Shown here: piece after piece, positions 1-12,651 of the stretch | How positions within the stretch are numbered: position 1 is the first letter of the stretch | Layout of the letters: every line of letters starts with the position of its first letter | Origin: Capitella teleta | Taxonomy: Eukaryota > Annelida > Polychaeta > Capitellidae | Assembly: GCA_000328365.1 (NCBI GenBank) | Contig: KB308112.1 | Span: 1-64,000 of the forward strand | Length of the DNA: 64,000 bases | Direction: 5' to 3' | Notes under the pieces: model-generated | Seen by the model: only the letters and a program-made list of their open reading frames with translations | Told to the model about the DNA's origin: nothing | Database searches by the model: none | Translations under genes and position numbers: made by a program

Positions 1-2840
<2,840 letters not shown>

Positions 2841-2961
2841 ATTGTGATTAGCCGAGGTGCTCTGTGCTGTTGGGAATCTCAGGTAGGAGACGCAATGTCC
2901 CGGTGTCTAGATTGCAAGCGATGTATTTACCCGGTGCAAATAAACCTCTTTGTTGTTTCAG

Positions 2962-3096
2962 GAATGCGAATTGTCGGATCACGACAAGGTCCGACAGGTT
3001 CTTCAGCAAAGGACTCGATCTTCATTCCACTCTGGACGCGGATGGTTCTCGGGAATTCTACCCAAAAGTCAGACGAAAGATCATTTCCTAAATGGA
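2962..3096 (+). CDS. Possible internal exon, unrecognised
   Basis: A stretch starting after TTGTTTCAG and open to a possible donor GTATGT at 3097. One frame gives 45 codons in phase 0, starting ECELSDHDKVRQVL. A second frame, reached from a possible upstream donor at 2882 (CTCAG/GTAGGA), reads DLHSTLDADGSREFYP and stops at 3091. Both look protein-like and I cannot choose between them. No family is recognised and there is no start or terminal exon to anchor a model. Confidence 0.25.
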
Positions 3097-3539
3097 GTAT
3101 GTTTGGTCACACGCTTGTTATATCGCTTCCCTCTGTTGCTGACCAAAGCTGCCACCAATGGTGCGTATAATTATAACCAATAATTAATAATAATTATAAA
3201 ATAATTATTTTTCCTCTATGACATAACCAAACAGGATGGTTCAAAGATATTTGTCCAATGATGTTGATTTAACTCAACGACGGAATGTGTCTTATGTACA
3301 GCAGTTTGTACTGCTTAAAATTGACAAATTATTGCAAAATTGATAGAAACAAATATTCTATAGCAAAACTATAATTTTATGACCTTGGTATCTATTATGG
3401 TAAATGATTAATTAATGATCTGAAGATCTTGTGATCTGTGATTGAAGGGAACGAGTAATGCACGTAATTCGGTCATCATTGTCACAATATTAGTTCAACG
3501 GGGAGTTAAAAATACTATGTGCATATTATTCCGCCAGAC

Positions 3540-3585
3540 AGGCTATATATATCCTGCCAAGGTTATGTATATCCTGCCAAGGTTA
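3540..3585. repeat. Short tandem duplication
   Basis: The roughly 20-bp unit TATATCCTGCCAAGGTTATG occurs twice in direct succession. Nothing else nearby suggests a function. Confidence 0.7.
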
Positions 3586-3900
3586 TGAGACCGATACGGT
3601 TCAACGCAAACAAGAGGCGGGAAAATATGTTGTGACTGAATATCTAAATGCCCAAAATACCGTGATGTTTTCCCAATTCCGACGAAAGTGCTTTTTTGTT
3701 GTTGTTGTTGGGCTATGTGTTATCTCTGGCGAATCGATATATCTGGTCTATTTATAGCAATTAGCCCACTGGAATTGCTTTCAACAAATTGAAATACGAT
3801 GAATGTTGATATTTCAAAGATGTCGAAATATGGTTTAAAAGGTGCAGGGTGAATAACATGGTCTGGAATATGATCTTCTGAATGTAAAGAGTACTTTTAG

Positions 3901-4173
3901 GTCACGCTTTCGCTGGAGGAACCTTTTTGGCATTGAGCCATGATTTCCAAGTGATGAGCACACGTTTGGTTCACTTCTTCAGAGACCTCGTGGGGGTGGT
4001 GGCCCTGCGCTGCCTCAATCGCAAAACCAGGGAGGTGTACCCCAAGGACGGCTACGACAGACAGACGTTGCGGGGCTTCAAAGAGAGACCCTCTGATCAC
4101 AGAACACAGAATGACACATCCATGCACGGAGGCGCACGGGATGGCGCAGAGGACAAAACTACGGTTACCTGCT
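3901..4173 (+). CDS. Probable last exon of an unrecognised protein
   Basis: GC-rich island in AT-rich DNA, preceded by an acceptor (TACTTTTAG) and open to TGA at 4171-4173. It starts with two bases of a split codon. It reads GHAFAGGTFLALSHDF, then a helix-like segment with VHFFRDLVGVVALRCLNRKT, then a charged tail with DGYDRQTLRGFKE and an end TTVTC. The composition looks like a cytosolic end following a membrane or hydrophobic segment, which is inference only. Upstream exons were not found, the family is not recognised, and the antisense frame is also open but less protein-like. Confidence 0.4.
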
Positions 4174-6276
4174 GATGGGCAAAACGTGGAGCCCTCAAAA
4201 GAACCGCTCATAAATATTCATGTTTCTTATTAGGTTCATTCGTCATAAGCCCAGTTATGTCAATCTGAGCGCCTGTCGTACGTGTGCCTCAAGAGGAATG
4301 GGGTCACCTTGCACACCTGCAAGATGCAGCCATCACATTCAGCATTTGTTCACCTCCACACATGCGTATTATGGCTTCATGTCTGGTGAAGATCGAGCCA
4401 ATGTCTTCTACTTGTTATCGGGGACTGATCTGTCACACAGTGTTAATTTGATTTATTAATCCGATTCTCTTAATTTTCGACTCCGACTTCGATTTTTGGC
4501 GACCAAATTAGTTTCGTCTTGGAGGTGAACTCGGTCGATCTTCCACTGTCCTGACGGAGGGTGAGCAGTGTAGCCCTGGTACAGCTGAAAAGCGCGAAAC
4601 ATGTTGTACAGGAAAGAATGACTAATGTTTGATAAATTTCCATGCATGATTTTTAGAGATATCCGAAATGAACAACTTTTTTTTCTCATCTCTATTGTTG
4701 TTCAACCAAGCACAATTTTCCTCTTGTCTCTTCATGAATTCATTGAGTGACAATTTAGGACACATGCAACTCATAAGGAAGAGTTCAAATTCTTTTGAGC
4801 CCATATGATACAATAAATATAAAACCGCATAGTTTCTTTTGTAGCTCAGTATAATTCTATGGTGCTTGGATTCACTTTAGACCTATATACAAGCTAGGGG
4901 GAGGGACACCACAGGCATCAAAGAGACTCGCAGAAATGTCTTCGTAAATAGATGACCTAACGGGTAGTAATATGTATTGCAGCATGTGACAGGTATACAT
5001 GCATCTGCAGTGTGGCGAATTGGGAAATTTTTTTCGGTTCAGGATCGAGAATAAAAGTGGATTAAATAAGACGAAACAGAAGAGTTTCTCGGCGATACAG
5101 CAATTTATTTATTTACCATATTTCCGATGGATTATGAATAACGAAGCAGTCACTGAACCCAAAAATTATAATAATAAACATACAAATATTAATAGTTATG
5201 AAAAGAAAATTAAATTAAATTAACAATTGAAAAAAAAACAATACATACTCAGGTATTTATTGCTAAAAAAAAAATATATATAATAAAGAAGAATAATAAA
5301 TGTACAGATAATAATAATTAACAGGTACGTATGGGTTCACACAGTGTATGCTGGCGAGTGATTTGGTGGAGATTCTGTACTAAATGACCCTCATAAGAAT
5401 AAGTTCATCAAATGAGCAACAAGTCTGACTCAAGTCAGGATAAATACGCATAATCATCCATTAATTACGACAATATGAACAGTATTTGACTAAATAAATC
5501 AACATAAGATGCTCTGTGTGAGAAGAAGAAGTGTTGAGATTCAGAACAGCAAAGGCTCATTCAGATGCGATGATATTCCCCCTCAGTTGTCAACACCCAG
5601 CAAGCGCTGTGAGTAGCGATTGGGTGAGAGAGAGAGAGCAAGGTCTGAGAGCCCCTTTGTTAATTATGGGAGGTCTTAGACCTCCTCCGGGATTAATATA
5701 CAGCAAGATAGCACACGCAATCAGAACCCTGTTTAAAAGAGAGGTAATGTTCCACACTGTTTCAATTATTTCCACAATATTCATAGACATTGTTCAACAG
5801 ATATATCCTAACCTATTACAAAAACAAGAGGGAAACAAATACTAATCAAAGAAATAATTATTTTATGGCAACTCAGAAAACTTCTAAGAACAAACAAAAC
5901 AACAACAAATAAACAAAAAAGAAGATTTGGAAAAGGGAAAAAAAAAAAACGGAAAAAACAAAACAAAACACATGACACAAACAAAAATAAATAAATTAAC
6001 ATAAATGATAATGAAGACAGCTAAATTTCAATCATAATATAGAGAAAAAGAATTTCTTGCTGGCAAAAAAAACACAAAAATATATTATAAAATTGACAAT
6101 TTTTTGCATATTAAACATTGTATCCTAAAAAAACAAAACAACAAAATAACTTTGCTTTTCCTAAGAGTTGAGACGTTCAATAAACGTGCTAAATTGAAAC
6201 ACGCTAATTAATTATTCGGAGATGGGGTACAGTGGACTTTTGCTTACTAGACCAGAACTAAGCACCGCAGGGCTGC
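4174..6276. other. Intergenic / hexokinase 3' flank, nothing identified
   Basis: AT-rich sequence rich in A runs. No coding exon is recognised. If the distal hexokinase last exon is used, its 3' UTR lies in the upper part of this stretch (just below 6277); I see no convincing minus-strand AATAAA within the first 400 bp. Confidence 0.5.
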
Positions 6277-6375
6277 TCACTTGTTGGCCTCAGCTGCAGC
6301 CGCAATTCTGTTGGAGACAGCCGCCACCAGGGCGGCGCCCTTGCCACTTCCATCTTCAGACAACATGAGGTGAAA
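6277..6375 (-). CDS. Hexokinase distal alternative last exon
   Basis: Acceptor CAG just upstream of 6375 on the minus strand, 33 codons including TGA at 6279-6277. It encodes the adenine-binding end of the large domain, [16 protein letters not shown], then [16 protein letters not shown]. It joins in phase 0 to the exon ending at 6820 and is the more typical hexokinase C-terminus. Confidence 0.85.
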   Translation of the reverse strand, partial: FHLMLSEDGSGKGAALVAAVSNRIAAAAEANK

Positions 6376-8841
6376 CTGAAAGAATTAAACATAACGATAA
6401 GTGGAAAAAAAAAAACCCAACAAAATGCGACTAGTATGAGAAATCGAAACTAATTAAAGAAAAGAAAACATGCTTTGTTGTGAGATGTAAATAAAGAATA
6501 GAGAAATTTACATAATTGTAAATGCAAGATGATCCTATTGGTGCAGGCCGTGTTCTCTGTGTACGAAACTGTAGTTTACATGATTGCTATGGAAACGGTA
6601 AGCCACGGCAGCCACCAGGGCGGCGCCACGTCCACTGCCGTCCTCTGAGAGGCGGATCGTGCACTGGAAAAGGAAGAGCATGCGATGAGGAGGAAAAACT
6701 TAAAGAAAAGGAAAAAAAGTAAAAGCGTGCAAAACAAAACCTAACTAAAACAAAGACGAGGGTGCCAGAAGGAAGCAGCGGAATGACTTAAACACTTAAT
6801 CAGGCCACAAACAACGAACCTTCAATCCAGGGTTCAACAGTTCCTGGGTCTTCTGCGTCATTAGGTTGTGGAAGTGCGGGTGGAAGCGATAGAGGGAGCC
6901 GTCCACCGCCACGGTCACCGAGGGCTTATCGATCCGGTTCAACAGAGTGGCAATGCCTGAAAAATGACGCCGGTCAAAGCCGATCAAATTCAAACAGCGC
7001 AACTGACCGGCAGAGGCAAGATAAGCGGCTCTCTGGCTGACCACAGAGCAGATGTACTGCAGGTTGCTGCAGTCATGATCCGAGCAATCGTCCTGCTCGT
7101 AACCAAGTTCTTTGATTTAAAGATGAAAAAATGATTTGCAATTTAACAGATGATTTAAAAGATGATTTGCAATTTAAAAGATGATAAAATGCACGCAAGA
7201 ATAAAAAGCCTCGGCTCACTTCTCAATCTCAGAGAGGTACTTGGTGTAGAATCTGCTGGGCGTGTCCAGTTCCTCCGTCACTTGACCAGAGAGTATGAGA
7301 CCGGCGTTGATGCACTTTATGAGTACACGACGCACAACTTCTCCCAGGTACATTCCCGAAATCATTTTCTCAAACCTTAAAAAAAGAACCCACAAAAACC
7401 CCTGTAAATCATATAACAATATACAAAAGCACTCACAGTTGTTTTCCGGGGTTTAAGGAATCGTGATCAATGGCTCTGTCGACATCCGTGAACACGAAAT
7501 CAATGCAGCCGTTGTCTCCAAACGCTCCCCATTCAGTGTTGATGATCACCTGAAATAATTTATATAATTACGGGGTAAAACCATGGTTATGTAAGCGGTT
7601 ATACAACCACACCTGATCAGGCTGTCCGTGGTCTCCATCCCAAGTTCCGACGCGATTCAACCGCTCCATGTAACACGCGTTCGTTCCGGTTCCTGTCCAA
7701 ACACAAGAGAAAAAAAAAATCAATCACAAACCGTTATTAACGGATAAACCCGACTCACCGAGAATCACTCCGACCTCGGTTGAGTGATCAAGGAAAGCGC
7801 AGGACATGAGACAACCAACCGTGTCGTTCAACAGAGCCACGCACTCAACATCGATATCCTGAGGGAAGAAAATATAAAACCACGACGGTTATACAGTCAT
7901 AACCACGATGGTTACACTCACACTTCTGCGCCTGATGGCTTCATGCAGCAGACGAACGACGTCCTCCCCCTCGACCCCTTGGCAGTGGAAACCCTTCGTC
8001 CAGCGCACAAGACGACCAACAGCTAAACCCTCTTGACGACACGGAAAAGAGAAAGTGAAACCAAGGGGAATACGGCCGACGCCCACCAGTTGGTGGTCCA
8101 TCATGAAGTTGGAAATGCAGCCTGCGATGTGATCAAACAGCTGGAAAAGAAATTCATTTATTTTACTTTCTTTCTCAGAACAGAATAAAAATAATCTTAC
8201 CTTTTCTCCAGCACCTGCCATGAGTTCCTGGGAGATGGGGTAAATCTTGTTCTGCATGTTCACTTTCTCCCCTTTCAGGGAGATGAGAAGCACGCGAAAA
8301 TTCGTGCCTCCGAGATCCAGGGCCAGGAAGTTGCCTCGCTCTGAAATGTCAAGCGATCAGATTGAGATTCCGCCTCGGAGATACGGTGCAATCTGAACAA
8401 ACAGCGTCCAGGAACATTGAGCCCATCGACATGAATCAATTCTCACTGACGAAACATCTGAGGGCCAACTTGACCTATTTATCAATTAAGCACACAGCAT
8501 TCTTACAATTCCCATTATTCCCAACATAATTTTCTAAACAGGAAAACCAAGCTTTCCCCACACACAAAAAATAAAAATAAAATAAAAATTATAAAACTAA
8601 CTTCCTCATCCTGGTTTAGGGAAAATCGACTATAAACGCATCACCATGGCAACTACAGGATATGGCCTTTGACCTCACCTGATCCATCTGGCAGAGAGCG
8701 GACGTAGGTGGGGAACATCTTGACGGTGGCCTCGGCGACGGTCTCCTTGCCCAAACCCCGCTCCATCTCCTCCAGGAGCAACGCCTGCACCCGGCGGTAG
8801 CTGTCGTCATCATGGATGTATTCGTCCATGATGCCCTCGAT
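6277..8841 (-). CDS. HK: Hexokinase, first exon missing, two alternative last exons
   Basis: Phosphorylates glucose with ATP in the cytosol, the first step of glycolysis. Exons in transcript order: 8841-8679, 8340-8201, 8140-7922, 7858-7759, 7692-7613, 7549-7437, 7375-7220, 7109-7008, 6956-6820, then one of two last exons, 6663-6535 or 6375-6277. Seen motifs: [10 protein letters not shown] (phosphate loop), the hexokinase signature [22 protein letters not shown], the catalytic Asp in [24 protein letters not shown] and [12 protein letters not shown], and the C-terminal [12 protein letters not shown]. The length fits a single-domain invertebrate enzyme of about 50 kDa rather than the duplicated 100-kDa vertebrate form. 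The N-terminal exon (before [12 protein letters not shown]) was not found upstream. The join 7220/7109 is anomalous: phases do not match and about 13 residues of the usual family sequence are absent. Family assignment is certain; isozyme names do not apply. Confidence 0.93.
6535..6663 (-). CDS. Hexokinase proximal alternative last exon
   Basis: Acceptor TTTTCCAG just upstream of 6663 on the minus strand, 43 codons including TAG. It encodes [16 protein letters not shown] and [15 protein letters not shown], then a different tail ending in GLHQ. It is a diverged tandem copy of the exon at 6277-6375: both join the exon ending at 6820 in the same phase and both carry the conserved SEDGSG-(K/R)-GAAL motif, so they are probably used in place of one another. 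Confidence 0.75.
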   Translation of the reverse strand, partial: CTIRLSEDGSGRGAALVAAVAYRFHSNHVNYSFVHREHGLHQ

Positions 8842-9159
8842 CTGGAATGACGTCACAATAGGTGAAAACACGCCACATGCCTGGTTATGCAATCAGGCTG
8901 CATAATTACGATAGTCAATTAATATTGAGCAGCAGTTGATGGAGGCATGTGCTATTTTGCATACTGCACATGTGTACATGGCTTTAATTATAACCAGTTC
9001 CACTTTTGTTCAGTTTGAATTATTCGGTGCCTGGATATCATCACATCGTAAACTGAAATCAAATTCGACCGCGCGGTCCGACCAAAAGCTGATTTCACAT
9101 GAATTGAACTTCCCAGAGTTCATGCACTCAATAAATTTAAGCGTTCTGAGACGGTGAGT

Positions 9160-9225
9160 TCAGACCGAGGTCAGCTCGAGGTCAGACGAGGTCAGACCGA
9201 GGTAGACCGAGGTCAGACCGAGGCC
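9160..9225. repeat. Tandem GAGGTCAGACC repeat with four AGGTCA half-sites
   Basis: AGGTCA occurs at 9168, 9179, 9189 and 9210 in an imperfect 10-11 bp repeat. AGGTCA is the established nuclear-receptor half-site. The cluster is about 330 bp upstream of the first recognised hexokinase exon, so it could lie in that gene's promoter or first intron; a regulatory role is inference. Confidence 0.5.
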
Positions 9226-9499
9226 TCGCGATGCGTTTGCCGCCTGGGAAGTTTAGAACTCTGTCGGAGACAACAGCCGCGGTCAGTGGTCTGAGTGACT
9301 GCGCCTGCCTCCTGTGACTCATACGATAACCAAATTTCCCAAACAGACATGGGAAGCAGAAGGAAAAAGGAGAAGAGAAAAGAAAGAAATTATGTCGCAA
9401 GAAGCGTTGCCAAGAAGCGTCGCCAGTCAATGGAATGGCAACATTTAATTGCGTCATTCGACCGGTGTCCTAGAAACAGACACCGATGATTACATAACC

Positions 9500-10870
9500 G
9501 ATCCAACATCAAAACAGACGGCGCCACCTCAAATCACGTGCTTCGATCTCAGCTGATGCCAGCCAAATTAACGCTCTTAATTATCCACCGTAATTAAAAG
9601 CAATTCCATGAGATTTGGCGCAAACAAAGTTCAGTCAACTTTGGTCACAAACCCTATCTGATTCGGATATTATATTATGTTGCAAACTATTATAATTATG
9701 CACCAAATATTACTTTATGTTTTACTGAATTTTTTGTTTGTTAATCTAATTAAAGTCCAGCTTGCCCTGTCCTCTGAGTTCTATGATTGATTGTTGAGGA
9801 ATGCAGGATCTATTTTTAACTCATCCCAAGGTCACAACATTCCGACATTTCACTACGGTCCAATAATTATTCTTGTGAGACTTTGTCAGAAAAAGTAACG
9901 CTTCATACAGCTCAGGGAAAAAAAATCTTTTCTGTACTTTGGGCCAAAACAAACAATAGACGATAGGTACAAGCAGAGAAAAAATATCATTCGCTTTCAT
10001 TTTCAGACAATTTCATCACGTCTATTGTAAATGTCTACAGTTAACAGACACTGAAATAACTTAATACAGTCCAATTTCCAAGAAAAGAACAGAAAAATAT
10101 ATGAATTGAAGCCACTACAAAGCGAGTAACAACTCCAGCATTGTCCGTATTTATAACAAATTGAAATATTAAATTCTTGACAGCTTGTCCCTTGGCTGAC
10201 TGGCATAAAGATATATGAGTTCGGTGCCTGTCAACAGCGATAAATGAGACATAGCTCTGTTGTGTCATCGAGTTCGCATTGGATAATCGTACTTTCGATG
10301 GCGACACGATAATGAATGAGTGAACAACTCACAACTGCCTGGTATTGATCATGACTGCGTCATTCAATTGAACCACGAAAGATTCAAATCGATCGGTTTG
10401 ATAAAATGGTTCTCTAGCGGTGGTGGTTTGTATATACCCGGTAAGAGTTATAAGACAACTTGTATAAAAATAGAGAATTGACAAATTGTAATGGTTCCAA
10501 ACGATCCCAACATGAAAATGATGAAAGAATTCCAAAACACCATTGAAAATGAGTTTGTGCTTCGGCTGCAATTAATTAACATAATTGATGATTAGAAGTA
10601 GCTAACATAACTTCAGTTCTAGAACTGCTAAGACATGAACGAAGCATGAATATAGATGTTTCGAGTATTCACTTGCAATAGATTTAATTCATCACTGATA
10701 CGACATATGTGAAGCATAGATTGCAGTAATGGCTACTAAGATTTCACATGCACTCCTGATCGATAGGCCTAATTTCCTGTATGTCGATATTGATAATTGA
10801 TGTAATATACTACACAGCAAATAAATATATTACACATACTAATCCATTGGATTAAAACATTGTACTTGAA
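9500..10870. other. Intergenic, nothing identified
   Basis: AT-rich DNA with only short, unrelated reading frames on both strands; no conserved protein, RNA gene or repeat recognised. Confidence 0.55.
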
Positions 10871-10874
10871 AATA

Positions 10875-10975
10875 ACACTAGTTGGGGATGGGCTCAACAA
10901 GGCAACAGCCGCTCGCGATATCGCACCGAAAATACCGAGCGATATCGGTCGGCATATCGAGCCCATCCCTAGTAC
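10875..10975. mobile_element. Small hAT-like MITE
   Basis: About 100 bp bounded by inverted ends that share GGGATGGGCTC (left GTTGGGGATGGGCTC, right GAGCCCATCCCTAGT), with GATATCG-type inner palindromes. Many hAT-superfamily non-autonomous elements begin C/TAGGG(A/G)TGGGC; no coding capacity. I do not see a clean 8-bp target-site duplication, so the superfamily call is tentative. Confidence 0.5.
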
Positions 10976-11317
10976 AACACTACATCGCATATACGACAAT
11001 CGTTACATTTATATATTTGCAATTAAATTTAAGCCTAAAACTACCTAAAAATGACGTTAATTCTAGTTCGTATTCGTTCCCTCTAAATTTCGTATATGTA
11101 TTAATTAAAATAAACTATCCTATATTTAATACTATCTCTAAATGGTAGGCCTATAGGAATTTCTCGCAGTACCCGGTACCATATACTCACTGCTATTATT
11201 GTCGCCAATATTTAGGTATAACACTAAACAGAATATTTTAATTATTGTGCAGTACACTTCAAGTTCAAATTTAACTTTCCAAGTTCAACAATAAAAAAAG
11301 TTACTTGTAAGTCTGAC

Positions 11318-11349
<32 letters not shown>

Positions 11350-12290
11350 CAAAACAAAAACGACACTTACAGAAACTCCGGATTTCTTTCTGTATCTTTG
11401 AAGAACCATTTTCAATTCGTTATTATTGTTGACAATATTCAAACCCAGTCAAAATATGAGCTGATAAGTCGTTATCAATTATCAGTGGCTTTCTTTATCA
11501 ATTTTGTGACACTCGTGCAGCTATTCTGGCTTGCGACTAGACCTGCGCTGGCTGTGTTTATTTTTATACGCCTACGAATATGACGTCACGTGCCATTCAT
11601 GATTCCCAGACGTAGTGAAAAATGTGCGAATGAGAATTGAGGTCACGAAAAAGCCGTATTCCACCACGACAAAGCGCACCATCAGTGAGCGCGCCTTACG
11701 AGGGCGTAACAACACATATCATGAAGGCAGCGAGTACAGAGTGTATGTACTATGTGCCAAGCACAAAAAGAGTACTCAAATGATAAAAAAGATACTGACG
11801 GCATTGAAGCTTCCACGATGATCCATACAGACAGATTATGAGTTCTTGAAGTTTTCGAACGAGAAATGAGAAGCGTCAATTGGAACGGAAGGGAAGCCAT
11901 ACAAACTGTATTTATTCGGAGGAGTAGAGTTTGTGGTGTCCTTTATCAGGTGGAAGCAGATCGAAGCGGAGCACTCGATAGGTGTTGATGAAAGGTGGTT
12001 GATGACGACACAAAAATAGGACATCAGGAAGAAAGATAAGCATGTTTACAGTGCTAAAAAAACAAAGAAAACAGGTGCAAATCAATGGGACGACAGTTGG
12101 GTAGGCTGAACAATGGTATCCAACAACAAATCTATCTCATGTTGACTTGAAGGAGTCCAAGATTTTCAAGATTAGCTTGTGCCTGGATACATGCAGTTAT
12201 AGATATAGCAACCCTGCTCTATTTGGCCGTCACGTCTGATCACATATAGTATGATATATTACGTAATATATTACGTAATATAACTATAGT
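10976..12290. other. Intergenic, nothing identified
   Basis: Contains an A run of about 28 at 11319-11346 and short spurious reading frames. A palindromic TATTACGTAATA repeat lies at 12256-12281 just before the SINE. Confidence 0.55.
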
Positions 12291-12294
12291 GTAC

Positions 12295-12651
12295 AAACAC
12301 GATACTGAGTGAGTGAGTGATTGGGGTTTTACGGCTCCACCCAACCCGTTCGGGTGATACGGGCGCCAGAACAGAAGGCCCGGGACCGGGGTTTCCCCCT
12401 ACTCTTATCGATAAATCCCAAGGGTTCTTTATCCTGCATACCACCATAGACAGTAGTACACAGCGCCCCGCCTTGTTACGCAGTTGGGCAGCACTGCAGA
12501 GTCACCGAAGAATTACAATTGTAATTCACAATCATAACGCCCGTGGCCTGATCGGGTCTCGAACCCGGGACGTCGACCCCCACGGTCGTCATAGGATTGT
12601 AGTCAGCGGTTTAACCCACTGCGCTACCCGGTGCTCCTCAAACACGATACT
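12295..12651 (-). mobile_element. tRNA-derived SINE with 12-bp target-site duplications
   Basis: The body at 12307-12639 reads on the minus strand. Its head has a Pol III A box (TAGCGCAGTGG) and B box (GGTTCGAGACC). A central domain follows, then a 3' end running CCGTAAAACCCCAATCACTCACTCAC. The flanks carry a perfect 12-bp duplication AAACACGATACT at 12295-12306 and 12640-12651, marking a recent LINE-assisted insertion. The 3' end, with GGGTTTTACG and a (TCAC)n tail, resembles conserved 3' domains shared by SINEs of marine invertebrates (Nin/Meta-type); the exact family is not certain. Confidence 0.9.

Noticed and set aside
5660-5695. GGAGGTCTTAGACCTCC inverted repeat as a terminator or MITE
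   Set aside because: Too short, no flanking duplication, and eukaryotic genes do not use such terminators.
12256-12281. TATTACGTAATA palindrome as an operator
   Set aside because: AT-rich palindromes are common in this sequence and nothing links it to a gene.
12540-12640. Functional tRNA gene on the minus strand
   Set aside because: A and B boxes are present but the sequence belongs to a SINE with target-site duplications and a non-tRNA body.
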